Shown here: in pieces, positions 25,401 through 32,988 of the stretch
Numbering within the stretch: the first letter of the stretch is position 1
Layout of the letters: every line of letters starts with the position of its first letter
Source of the DNA: an uncultured Muribaculaceae bacterium
GTDB taxonomy: Bacteria; Bacteroidota; Bacteroidia; Bacteroidales; Muribaculaceae
DNA: 64,000 nt
Direction of reading: 5' to 3'
NCBI GenBank assembly: GCA_910589055.1
Contig: CAJURN010000007.1
Span: forward strand, 43,612 to 107,611
The notes under the pieces: generated by a model
Database searches by the model: none
Seen by the model: the letters and a program-made list of their open reading frames with translations, nothing else
Told to the model about the DNA's origin: nothing
Program-made: the position numbers and the translations under genes

Positions 25401-25760
25401 TCAGTCTTTTGTGAAGAAAGAGCGGAATTTGTCAACTACGTTGGGCTTGTAGGGCTTGAGGTGGATGCTCACTTTGGGGGATTTCCGGTTGAGGAAGATG
25501 ATGGACGAGTGGAGCACGATTGCCACCCATTCTTCAAAGGGTACGATGGCGTTGATACGGCTCAGGAGTATGCGGTGGAAAGGGGATGAAGGATCAATGC
25601 TGTTGATGATAAGTGCATCGTCGGTTCCTTCCATGTCGACGCTGATGTTGTGGTGGTCGGCGGCGTAGTCGAAGAGCAGCGGCATGTCGAGACAGTCGGG
25701 GCTTTCGGGAAGTTTATTGTATTTGCGGTATAGTGTGTCTATTACTTGGCGAGTTATCAT
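25401..25760 (-). CDS. Hypothetical protein, 119 aa
   Basis: Soluble protein without signal peptide or membrane helix. Recognisable text: MITRQVIDTLYRKYNKLPES at the start, YAADHHNISVDMEGTDDALIINSID in the middle, and a basic C terminus KPYKPNVVDKFRSFFTKD. I do not recognise a family. It is a separate unit with a strong terminator just after it, which supports it being expressed. No clear promoter in the 200 bases upstream. Confidence 0.7.
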   Translation of the reverse strand: MITRQVIDTLYRKYNKLPESPDCLDMPLLFDYAADHHNISVDMEGTDDALIINSIDPSSPFHRILLSRINAIVPFEEWVAIVLHSSIIFLNRKSPKVSIHLKPYKPNVVDKFRSFFTKD

Positions 25761-25916
25761 TTGGCTTATCCTTTTAGTAGCGCCGGGAGAGACATGCGCG
25801 TATTATAAAATCAGATTGATTATGATATTATAACCCGTTTGCCGCGGTTTGGTTGACAAAAATTTTGAACTTTAAAATATTTTTTAACTTGTAACAATTA
25901 TGTAACCATGCCTTTT

Positions 25917-25959
25917 AAAAATTAGTCCAATCCGGGAGGATTCCGGGATTGGACTAATT
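25917..25959 (-). terminator. Terminator of the propionate operon
   Basis: AATTAGTCCAATCC pairs with GGATTGGACTAATT around a GGGAGGATTCCG loop with its own short stem. On minus the stem is followed by TTTTTAAAA. It lies 16 bases after the oadB-like stop. Confidence 0.85.
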
Positions 25960-25974
25960 GTGACAGGATATTTA

Positions 25975-27132
25975 TCAGGCAAGGAATCCGAGGAGGACGC
26001 CTGCTGCTACTGCGGAACCGATTACGCCTGCAACGTTCGGACCCATGGCGTGCATGAGCAGATAGTTGGACGGGTCGTATTCAAGACCAAGGTTATTGGA
26101 GATACGTGCCGACATCGGAACGGCGGACACACCGGCGTTGCCGATAAGGGGATTGATCTTCTTTTCCTTGGGAAGTACCAGGTTGAAAATCTTCACGAAA
26201 ATCACACCGGACGAGGAGGCGATTACGAAGGCCATGAATCCGAGGAAGAAGATGAAGATTGTCTGGGGAGTGAGGAACTGCGAGGCCTGGGTGGAGGCGC
26301 CCACGGTCATGCCGAGAAGAATTGTAACAATGTCGGTGAGGGCATTGCTTGCGGTCTTGGCAAGGCGGGTTGTCACGCCACATTCACGAAGTAGGTTGCC
26401 GAAGAAGAGCATACCGAGCAGGGGAAGGCCGGAGGGCACTACGAAGCAGGTGAGAAGCATGCCCACGATGGGGAAGATGATCTTTTCGTTCTGCGACACG
26501 GCACGCGCGGGTTTCATCTTGATAAGGCGCTCTTTCTTTGTGGTGAACAGGCGCATCAGCGGCGGCTGGATTACAGGCACGAGAGCCATGTAGGAGTAGG
26601 CCGATACGGCTATGGCACCCATGAGGTTGGGAGCGAGCTTGGATGAAAGGAAGATTGCAGTGGGGCCGTCGGCACCGCCGATGATGGCGATTGCACCGGC
26701 CTGGTCGGGAGCGAAGCCGATAGCGAGGGCAACCATGTAGGCGCCGAAGATACCGAACTGGGCTGCTGCACCGATAAGCATCAGCTTGGGGTTGGCAATC
26801 AGGGCGGAGAAGTCGGTCATGGCACCGATGCCGAGGAAAATCAGCGGGGGATACCAGCCGGCCGATACGCCGTTGTAGAGAATGTTCAGCACGGAACCTT
26901 CCTCGTAGATGCCGATTTCAAGGCCTGCGGAGGCATTGAAGGGCACGTTGCCGATAAGGATACCGAAGCCGATGGGCACGAGAAGCATGGGCTCGAAGTT
27001 CTTCTTGATGGCAAGCCAGATGAAGAACAGACCCACCGCGAGCATGACGAAGTTGCCAAACTCGGCGTTGGCGAAACCTGTCAGTTCCCAGAACTGTTGC
27101 AGGTTCTTGAAAAGGAAATCACTGAAAGACAT
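25975..27132 (-). CDS. Na+-translocating decarboxylase beta subunit (OadB/MmdB/GcdB family)
   Basis: Integral membrane subunit that couples decarboxylation of biotin-bound CO2 to Na+ export. The 385-aa protein begins with FKNLQQFWELTGFANAEFGNFVMLAVG and shows the family motifs GSVLNILYNGV, FLGIGAMTDFSALI, IGGADGPTAIFLSSKLAP and GAFVIASSSGVIF-like text, with about 9-11 membrane segments. It closes an operon with a biotin carrier, an OadG-like protein, a carboxyltransferase and methylmalonyl-CoA epimerase. The likely substrate is methylmalonyl-CoA, so the complex would make propionyl-CoA and pump Na+. Oxaloacetate or glutaconyl-CoA specificity cannot be ruled out from this subunit alone. Confidence 0.93.
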   Translation of the reverse strand: MSFSDFLFKNLQQFWELTGFANAEFGNFVMLAVGLFFIWLAIKKNFEPMLLVPIGFGILIGNVPFNASAGLEIGIYEEGSVLNILYNGVSAGWYPPLIFLGIGAMTDFSALIANPKLMLIGAAAQFGIFGAYMVALAIGFAPDQAGAIAIIGGADGPTAIFLSSKLAPNLMGAIAVSAYSYMALVPVIQPPLMRLFTTKKERLIKMKPARAVSQNEKIIFPIVGMLLTCFVVPSGLPLLGMLFFGNLLRECGVTTRLAKTASNALTDIVTILLGMTVGASTQASQFLTPQTIFIFFLGFMAFVIASSSGVIFVKIFNLVLPKEKKINPLIGNAGVSAVPMSARISNNLGLEYDPSNYLLMHAMGPNVAGVIGSAVAAGVLLGFLA

Positions 27133-27143
27133 ACTTTCCGGAT

Positions 27144-27581
27144 TTATTCAATTGTGATGAGAACGTTTCCTTCAAGTACTGCGTCGCCTGCATTTACGTT
27201 GACGGATGCAACACGACCGTCGCGGCCTGCATGGATGGCGTTTTCCATCTTCATGGCTTCGAGCAGGAGCACTGTGTCGGAGGCTTTCACTGTGTCGCCG
27301 ACCTTTACCGATACGGAAATCACAGTACCGGGCAGGGGAGCCTTGACTGCGAAGCCTGCGCCTGCGGCAGCAGCGGGGCGGGAGATTACTTTTTCTCCGG
27401 CAGCTGTGCGGGGTGCGGCGGAAGGACGGGGAGCGTTGACCTTGACGGCGGGAGCCTTTCCGGCCTCAAGTTCTACTTTGTAAGGAACTCCGTTGACCTC
27501 AACCTGGGCGATATGGTCGTCGATGTCGCCAACGGCCACTTTGTAAGTGTTGCCGTTGATTTTATACTTATATTCTTTCAT
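27144..27581 (-). CDS. Biotin carboxyl carrier subunit of the decarboxylase
   Basis: A 145-aa biotin carrier. The C-terminal biotinyl domain ends with VLLLEAMKMENAIHAG, in which the Lys of EAMKM is the biotinylation site. The linker (about 45-75) is rich in Ala and Pro, as is usual for these swinging arms. The N-terminal 40 residues (MKEYKYKINGNTYKV) form a beta-rich region found in MmdC/AccB-like proteins of this kind. It lies between the oadB-like and the OadG-like genes, 12 bases before the former. It hands CO2 from the carboxyltransferase to the membrane subunit. Confidence 0.93.
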   Translation of the reverse strand: MKEYKYKINGNTYKVAVGDIDDHIAQVEVNGVPYKVELEAGKAPAVKVNAPRPSAAPRTAAGEKVISRPAAAAGAGFAVKAPLPGTVISVSVKVGDTVKASDTVLLLEAMKMENAIHAGRDGRVASVNVNAGDAVLEGNVLITIE

Positions 27582-27621
27582 TTTTCAAGTAATAAATTTG
27601 AATGTTAGGGGAGAGACAGAC

Positions 27622-28530
27622 TTATTTGCGTGAAGGCACTTCGCGCAGGCTGTAAATCTTGGAGCTCCAGGGGGAGTAAGCGCGTTTTACCTTGTTGATG
27701 GTGAGAATTGTGTTCTCTGAGTCGTGGGCGTTGAGGTGCTCGTAGAGTGCCATTGCGATTGCGGCGATTTCCTCGCCGGAGTCGTGAACGGCAATTTCTT
27801 CGGATGCTTCCTCGCGGGTCACACCGTGGGCGCGCATCTTGTTCATCTTCGACACTGCGGCTCCGATTTTGCCGATGCCGTAGAAGCAGAGGCAAAGAAG
27901 CAGAAGTGCGGAGAATACGATGCACATAGCCATCAGGGTCATACCGAAACCGTTTTCATCGCGTGTTGCGAATTCTTCGATTTTCTTGTTTGTGTCCTTG
28001 ATGACGTTGGCGCTTGAGGGGGTGATGTAGTCGTCGTTGCCACCTGTGCGGAGCGCCCATTCGCCTGTTCCGTCGGCAGTGCGTGCCCAGGTCTGGTCGG
28101 GCAGCAGCGATGCGGGCACGAGCACCTCGTCGATGAGGGTCTTGCCGTCGGCATCATAGATACCTATCCAGTTGTCCTGGCCGGGAACGAGGGTGAAACT
28201 TGTGTGGAACGTGCCCTTGTTGGGTTCGCCGTCGGCGAAGAAGAGCACGTGCTGTCTCTTGGGGATACGTGTGTTGACGTCACCGATAGGCACAGGATAT
28301 TTGGTCTTGTCGGTGGAGTCGTTGGTAAGGTACACGCTTGAGATTTCGAGCGGAGAGAAGTTGGAGTTGAAAAGCTCAATCCACGCAGTCCTCTGACCGT
28401 AATCGTCGACGTATCCTGTATTGTTTGTGACCATCACCTCGTTGATCCGCAGGGCTGAGCGGCTTTGTGAGAAAGCCGGAGCCGCGCAGAGCGCCAGGGC
28501 GAAAGCGGTCAGTGCTATTGATTTTTTCAT
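27622..28530 (-). CDS. Lamin-tail domain fused to OadG-like gamma subunit
   Basis: A 302-aa protein with three parts. Residues 1-21 (MKKSIALTAFALALCAAPAF) form a signal peptide. Residues about 25-165 look like a lamin-tail (LTD) domain: LRINEVMVTNNTGYVDDYG, AWIELFNSNFSPLEISSVYLTN and IPKRQHVLFFADGEPN. Residues about 195-225 are a membrane helix (TLMAMCIVFSALLLLCLCFYG), followed by a cytoplasmic tail in the position of OadG/MmdD. Gamma subunits are usually 80-100 aa, so the LTD is an added periplasmic module. Its place between the carboxyltransferase and the biotin carrier supports the OadG reading. The LTD role is not known. Confidence 0.85.
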   Translation of the reverse strand: MKKSIALTAFALALCAAPAFSQSRSALRINEVMVTNNTGYVDDYGQRTAWIELFNSNFSPLEISSVYLTNDSTDKTKYPVPIGDVNTRIPKRQHVLFFADGEPNKGTFHTSFTLVPGQDNWIGIYDADGKTLIDEVLVPASLLPDQTWARTADGTGEWALRTGGNDDYITPSSANVIKDTNKKIEEFATRDENGFGMTLMAMCIVFSALLLLCLCFYGIGKIGAAVSKMNKMRAHGVTREEASEEIAVHDSGEEIAAIAMALYEHLNAHDSENTILTINKVKRAYSPWSSKIYSLREVPSRK

Positions 28531-28569
28531 GTCTGGTTGTCAGCTTTGAGTTACGGACTTTTCGGGATG

Positions 28570-30123
28570 TTACAGAGGAATGTTTCCGTGCTTCTTTGCA
28601 GGGTTTGTCACTTTCTTGGTGGCAAGCTGCTGGAGGGCGCGGATCACGCGGAAACGTGTGTTGCGCGGCTCGATAACATCGTCGATGTAACCGTATTTGG
28701 CTGCGTTGTAGGGGTTGCAGAAGAGCTTGTTGTATTCTGCCTCGCGTTCGGCGAGCACCTGAGCGGGATTCTCGGATGCTTTAGCTTCCTTGGCGTAGAG
28801 CACTTCAACTGCGCCTGCACCACCCATAACTGCGATTTCGGCGGTAGGCCATGCGTAGTTCATGTCGCCGCGGAGCTGCTTGCAGCTCATCACGATATGG
28901 CTGCCGCCGTAGCTCTTGCGGAGTGTAACGGTGACTTTGGGCACTGTTGCCTCGCCGAAGGCGTAAAGGAGTTTCGCGCCGTGGAGGATAACGCCGTTGT
29001 ATTCCTGACCTGTTCCGGGGAGGAATCCGGGCACGTCAACGAGTGTTACCAAAGGAATGTTGAAGGCGTCGCAGAAGCGTACGAAGCGTGCGCCCTTGCG
29101 TGATGCGTTGCTGTCGAGCACACCTGCGAGATACTTGGGCTGGTTGGCTACGATGCCGACTGCCTGACCGTTGAAGCGTGCAAAACCGACGATGATGTTC
29201 TTGGCGTAGTCGCGCTGAACTTCAAGGAATTCGCCGTTGTCAACGATTGCACCGATGACTTCGTACATGTCGTAAGGACGGGTGGGGGAGTCGGGGATGA
29301 TATCGTTGAGGGAATCTTCGAGACGGTCGATGGGGTCGTTACATTCAACCAGCGGGGGCTCTTCGAGGTTGTTCTGGGGAATGTAGCTGAAGAGTTTGCG
29401 GATAACCTTGAGTGCTTCCTCGCCGTCTTCGGTAGCGAAGTGAGCCACGCCGCTCTTCTGTGAGTGAACCTCGGCACCGCCGAGAGCATCCTGGGTAACG
29501 TCTTCACCGGTAACGGTCTTCACAACCTTCGGGCCGGTAAGGAACATGTAGGAAATGCCTTTAGCCATGATTGTGAAGTCGGTGAGGGCGGGAGAATATA
29601 CGGCACCACCGGCACAGGGGCCGAGGATAGCTGAAATCTGGGGAATCACACCGGAAGCGAGGATGTTGCGCTGGAAGATTTCGGCGTAGCCTGCGAGGGC
29701 GTTGATACCTTCCTGGATACGTGCGCCGCCGGAGTCGTTGAGGCCGATGACGGGAGCGCCCATCTTCATAGCCATGTCCATGACTTTGCAGATCTTAAGA
29801 GCCATGGTTTCGGAGAGTGAGCCTCCGAACACGGTGAAGTCCTGAGCGAAAACATAAACGAGACGGCCGTCGATAGTACCGTAGCCGGTAACGACGCCGT
29901 CGCCGAGGAATGATTTCTTTTCCTGTCCGAAGTTTGTGCAACGGTGGCGCACAAACATATCAAGTTCTTCAAAAGATCCTTCGTCAAGGAGCTGTGCGAT
30001 ACGTTCGCGTGCGGTGTATTTGCCGCGTTCGTGCTGTTTTTCGATGGCTTTCTCGCCGCCGCCGATGCGGGCCTGGGCGCGAAGCTCAATAAGTTCTTTT
30101 ACTTTTTCAAGCTGGCTGCTCAT
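28570..30123 (-). CDS. mmdA: Methylmalonyl-CoA decarboxylase carboxyltransferase subunit (acyl-CoA carboxylase beta type)
   Basis: A 517-aa carboxyltransferase of the propionyl-CoA carboxylase beta/MmdA family, cytoplasmic. It begins MSSQLEKVKELIELRAQA and has REYTARERI-type text (KYTARERIAQLLDEGSFEE), the N-terminal oxyanion loop NDSGGARIQEGINALAGY, LGPCAGGAVYSPALTDF, and the second-domain signature DVPGFLPGTGQE with AYGGSHIVM-like KSYGGSHIVMSCK. It transfers CO2 from methylmalonyl-CoA to biotin. It follows the epimerase by 36 bases and precedes the OadG-like gene by 39. In some Bacteroidota the same subunit may also work as a propionyl-CoA carboxylase. Confidence 0.95.
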   Translation of the reverse strand: MSSQLEKVKELIELRAQARIGGGEKAIEKQHERGKYTARERIAQLLDEGSFEELDMFVRHRCTNFGQEKKSFLGDGVVTGYGTIDGRLVYVFAQDFTVFGGSLSETMALKICKVMDMAMKMGAPVIGLNDSGGARIQEGINALAGYAEIFQRNILASGVIPQISAILGPCAGGAVYSPALTDFTIMAKGISYMFLTGPKVVKTVTGEDVTQDALGGAEVHSQKSGVAHFATEDGEEALKVIRKLFSYIPQNNLEEPPLVECNDPIDRLEDSLNDIIPDSPTRPYDMYEVIGAIVDNGEFLEVQRDYAKNIIVGFARFNGQAVGIVANQPKYLAGVLDSNASRKGARFVRFCDAFNIPLVTLVDVPGFLPGTGQEYNGVILHGAKLLYAFGEATVPKVTVTLRKSYGGSHIVMSCKQLRGDMNYAWPTAEIAVMGGAGAVEVLYAKEAKASENPAQVLAEREAEYNKLFCNPYNAAKYGYIDDVIEPRNTRFRVIRALQQLATKKVTNPAKKHGNIPL

Positions 30124-30159
30124 GATAATGATATAAATATAGGGAGTGCCGGGTTAATA

Positions 30160-30579
30160 TTATTTGTTGGGGTCTTCGCAGAGTTCCACGAGGGTTCCGA
30201 TTGTGGATTTGGGGTGGAGGAAAGCGATGTTGAGGCCTTCGGCGCCTTTGCGGGGAGCCTTGTCGATGAGGCGGCATCCTTTGGCTTCCACTTCAGCGAG
30301 TGCGTTGGCAACGCCGTCCTGAACGGCGAAAGCGATGTGCTGCACGCCGCCACGGCCACCGTTGTTGGCGATGAACTTGGAAATCGCGCTGTCTTCAGAG
30401 GTGCCTTCGAGAAGCTCGAGTTTGGTCTGACCTACCTTGAAGAAGGCTGTGCGTACTTTCTGGTCGGCTACTTCTTCGATAGCGAAGCATTTGAAACCGA
30501 GCATGTTTTCGTAGAAGGGGATGGCTTCGTCCAGAGAAGGAACTGCGATGCCGATGTGTTCGATATGGGAAATATCCAT
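30160..30579 (-). CDS. mce: Methylmalonyl-CoA epimerase
   Basis: A 139-aa VOC-fold enzyme that interconverts (S)- and (R)-methylmalonyl-CoA. The metal-binding pattern is intact: first His in SHIEHIGIAV, second His in VQHIAFAV, and Glu in GTLVELCE, plus a Gln/Glu-rich region between. It is the first gene of the propionate operon. The B12-dependent methylmalonyl-CoA mutase that would supply its substrate is not in this window. The promoter-like TAAATTTG (30675-30668, minus) lies about 90 bases upstream. Confidence 0.95.
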   Translation of the reverse strand: MDISHIEHIGIAVPSLDEAIPFYENMLGFKCFAIEEVADQKVRTAFFKVGQTKLELLEGTSEDSAISKFIANNGGRGGVQHIAFAVQDGVANALAEVEAKGCRLIDKAPRKGAEGLNIAFLHPKSTIGTLVELCEDPNK

Positions 30580-30667
30580 GGTAATAATTATTTAAATAAT
30601 TGATTTATCAATAAATAGATGAGTACACTCCATAAGAGCATACGTCCGGCACAATATGCACCGACTG

Positions 30668-30675
30668 CAAATTTA
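30668..30675 (-). promoter_or_regulatory. -7 element of the propionate operon
   Basis: TAAATTTG on minus, start near 30661, leader about 80 nt. A TTTG box at the usual -33 place is not evident. Confidence 0.5.
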
Positions 30676-30745
30676 CTCAAATTTGTTTAATATCCGCTAA
30701 AAAAGAAATTTATTTTCGGGATATATTGTAAAGCGCGGGTGAGAA

Positions 30746-31210
30746 TCAGTCGTTTGTGATTGGCACCTGACGCTTGAACACTTCCTTGAATGAAATCAAG
30801 GTCTCCGTGCGCGCAAGGCCGAGAGCCTGAATCTGATCCTGGAGAAGATGGAGAAGATGGTCGTTATTGTGGGCGTGCAGTTTCACGAAGATGTCGTATT
30901 GTCCTGTGGTGAAATGACATTCCACAACCTCGGGAATCTTTTCAAGGGCCTCGATGATGCTGGCGAACTGGGAGGGGTCGCGCAGGAAAAGGCCTACGTA
31001 GGCGCAGGTCTCGAAACCAACCGACGAGGGGTCGATTCTACATTCCGAACCCACAATCACTTTGTTGGATATAAGACGCTGTACGCGCTGGTGCACCGCC
31101 GCTCCGGACACGCCGTAGTCTCGGGCTATTTCCAGATAGGGGGTACGGGCGTTTTCAGATAGGGCGTGCAGAATCTTGAGGTCAAGATTGTCGAAATATT
31201 GTCGTGGCAT
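30746..31210 (-). CDS. Lrp/AsnC-family transcriptional regulator
   Basis: A 154-aa regulator: N-terminal winged helix-turn-helix (LDLKILHALSENARTPYLEIARDYGVSGAAVHQRV) and a C-terminal RAM ligand-binding domain (CAYVGLFLRDPSQFASIIEAL through LIREVF-like FKEVFKRQVPI). Members bind amino acids and often control amino-acid metabolism as octamers. It is separate from the propionate operon by 166 bases with the same orientation, so it may or may not regulate it. A TATATTTG -7 element (31255-31248, minus) lies upstream. Ligand unknown. Confidence 0.93.
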   Translation of the reverse strand: MPRQYFDNLDLKILHALSENARTPYLEIARDYGVSGAAVHQRVQRLISNKVIVGSECRIDPSSVGFETCAYVGLFLRDPSQFASIIEALEKIPEVVECHFTTGQYDIFVKLHAHNNDHLLHLLQDQIQALGLARTETLISFKEVFKRQVPITND

Positions 31211-31247
31211 AAAAAATGACTATGCGTTATGTTGATAGAAATTTATG

Positions 31248-31255
31248 CAAATATA
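31248..31255 (-). promoter_or_regulatory. -7 element of the Lrp-type regulator gene
   Basis: TATATTTG on minus, start near 31241, leader about 30 nt; the -33 region is AT-rich with no TTTG in the right place. Confidence 0.5.
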
Positions 31256-31328
31256 AGGGTTTTAATTGTTATTTTTAGTTTTTGAACTAATTTTTGACTA
31301 AAAATTTTAATGAATATAGGGTTCGGGA

Positions 31329-31416
31329 AATCTCGGGATAGCTCGAAGGAATCTCGGGATAGCTCGGGGAATCTCGTGTTATCTCGGGTTATCCCGGAGG
31401 AATGTTAATTATCCCG
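31329..31416. repeat. Degenerate short tandem repeat, 20-21 base period
   Basis: Three units of the type AATCTCGGGATAGCTCG start at 31329, 31350 and 31370; the first two are identical over 17 bases, the third has four changes. Related text (GGTTATCCCGGAGGAATG, AATTATCCCG) continues to 31416. It lies within the 499-base gap between the Lrp gene and the efflux adaptor. No gene is evident in the rest of that gap apart from the control sites listed. Confidence 0.75.
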
Positions 31417-31584
31417 TTGCAATGAGGATAGTCGCTGCATCCCCAGAATTCGCGTCCTTGCAAACAGGTACCCAATTGGGGGATATAGGCAAGAATCCAC
31501 GAATCAAGCCTTAATCATAAATTCCGGATCTTGCAAAATTAGGTGGAGCAATGGCCGGGAATGTTCACGAATGATGGCATTTAC

Positions 31585-31669
31585 GGACACACTGTCCGGA
31601 AATGGACACTTGCGCAAAATGGCATTATGTTGATTGATAGGGTGATATGTGTTTGGTACGGAATTGGCA
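31585..31669 (+). promoter_or_regulatory. Sigma-54-like promoter with upstream dyads for the efflux operon
   Basis: TGGTACGGAATTGGCA (31654-31669) has GG and GC exactly 10 bases apart and matches TGGYACG-N4-TTGCA with one change. The start would be near 31680, 30 bases before the adaptor ATG. Upstream are two overlapping dyads, GGACA-CAC-TGTCC (31585-31597) and TGTCC-N6-GGACA (31593-31608), a plausible binding site for an enhancer-binding protein such as the NtrC-type regulator encoded at 37988. Confidence 0.6.
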
Positions 31670-31709
31670 ATATAATTTGGCATAAAATCATTTCACAAAA
31701 AGCAATCGA

Positions 31710-32963
31710 ATGGACAGAGAAATTCCAAAATCAGAAATAAGGAAACAGACGGCACTGCGCTGGCTGAAATTCGGAGTGCCTGCCGTAGTGGCAGTAGGCG
31801 CGATTGGCTGGGGACTCGGAGCCCTGAGCGGCAAGAGCGTAGATGGAGAGAGACTCCGTTTCGCCACTGTTAACTGCGGAGACATCGAAACCACTGTCAA
31901 CGGCAATGGAAAAGTAGTGCCCGCATTTGAAGAAATCATCAACTCTCCGGTGTCGTCGCGTATTATAGAGGTGTGTCACCGTCCGGGCGACGTGGTTAAA
32001 GCCGGAACTCCTTTGCTCGTGCTTGACCTTGTGGCCGCCAAAACCGACTACGGCAAGCAACTCGACCAACTGAAGATGAAAAAACTCGAGCTGGAGCAGT
32101 TGCTCGCCAACAACAATACCTCTCTTTCGAGTTTGGCGATGCAGATAAAGGTTGGAGAAATGAAAGTGCGCCGGCTCGAGGCGGAGTTTCAGAATGAGCG
32201 CTATCTCGACAGCATAGGTAGCGGCACCACCGACAAGGTGCGCGAGGCTGAATTTGCCCTGCGTTCCGAGGAGCTCGGGCAGGAGCAGCTCCGCCAGAAG
32301 TACGACAACGAGCTGGCTGTACACAAGGCCGAGGCCGATGTCAAGCGCCTTGAAATCGAGATTATGGAAAAGGAACTTTCCATAGCGTCAAGAACACTCG
32401 GCGATGCCGAAATCCGTTCGCCAAGGCGTGCCACCATCACAAGCATTACCCAGATGCTCGGTCAGCAGGTAAGCCAGGGCGAGCAGGTTGCGGTAATAGC
32501 CGACCTGGGTCATTACAAGATAGAGGCCGAGGCTCCCGATACATATGCCAAACTCATCCAGGCGGGCAGTACGGCGAAAATAAAGCTCGGAAATTCCATG
32601 CTCGAAGGAAGGGTGTCGTCCGTGACACCGACCTCGGTCAACGGTATCGTAAGTTTTTCCGTATCGCTCGACAACGACACCATACCGGCATTGCGCGCCG
32701 GGTTGCGCACCAATGTCTATGTAGGTCACGGTCTCAGAAAGGATGCGATGCGCCTTCCCAACGGTCCGTATTACACTAAGCCCGGAAATTATAAACTGTT
32801 TGTTGAAATTCCGGGAAGTAACACACTCGAACGCCGGGAGGTAACCTTGGGCGAATCAAGCTACGAGTATGTTGAAGTGCTTTCCGGACTAAGCGAAGGC
32901 GAGAAAGTTGTACTGTCCGACATGTCGGCCTACAACACGTTGGCAACCGTGAAATTAAAATAA
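31710..32963 (+). CDS. Periplasmic adaptor subunit (HlyD/MacA-like) of a tripartite efflux system
   Basis: A 417-aa membrane-fusion protein. A single N-terminal membrane helix (about 20-42) is followed by a biotinyl/lipoyl-like half (ETTVNGNGKVVPAFEEIINSPVSSRI), a long coiled-coil hairpin (about 110-225, rich in Lys, Glu and Leu), and beta-barrel domains (AEAPDTYAKLIQAGSTAKIKLG; RAGLRTNVYVGHG). It bridges the permeases encoded next with the TolC-like channel. It is the first gene of adaptor-permease-permease-ATPase-TolC, which ends before an NtrC-type two-component pair. A sigma-54-like promoter lies just upstream. Confidence 0.92.
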   Translation: MDREIPKSEIRKQTALRWLKFGVPAVVAVGAIGWGLGALSGKSVDGERLRFATVNCGDIETTVNGNGKVVPAFEEIINSPVSSRIIEVCHRPGDVVKAGTPLLVLDLVAAKTDYGKQLDQLKMKKLELEQLLANNNTSLSSLAMQIKVGEMKVRRLEAEFQNERYLDSIGSGTTDKVREAEFALRSEELGQEQLRQKYDNELAVHKAEADVKRLEIEIMEKELSIASRTLGDAEIRSPRRATITSITQMLGQQVSQGEQVAVIADLGHYKIEAEAPDTYAKLIQAGSTAKIKLGNSMLEGRVSSVTPTSVNGIVSFSVSLDNDTIPALRAGLRTNVYVGHGLRKDAMRLPNGPYYTKPGNYKLFVEIPGSNTLERREVTLGESSYEYVEVLSGLSEGEKVVLSDMSAYNTLATVKLK

Positions 32964-32988
32964 CCAATCTATATAATTACGTTAACTT

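Noticed and set aside
31329..31416. CRISPR array
   Set aside because: Period 20-21 with no unique spacers between units, and no cas gene nearby.
31543..31740. Open frame of 65 codons before the efflux adaptor
   Set aside because: It covers the sigma-54-like promoter and runs into the adaptor gene; composition is unlike coding sequence here.
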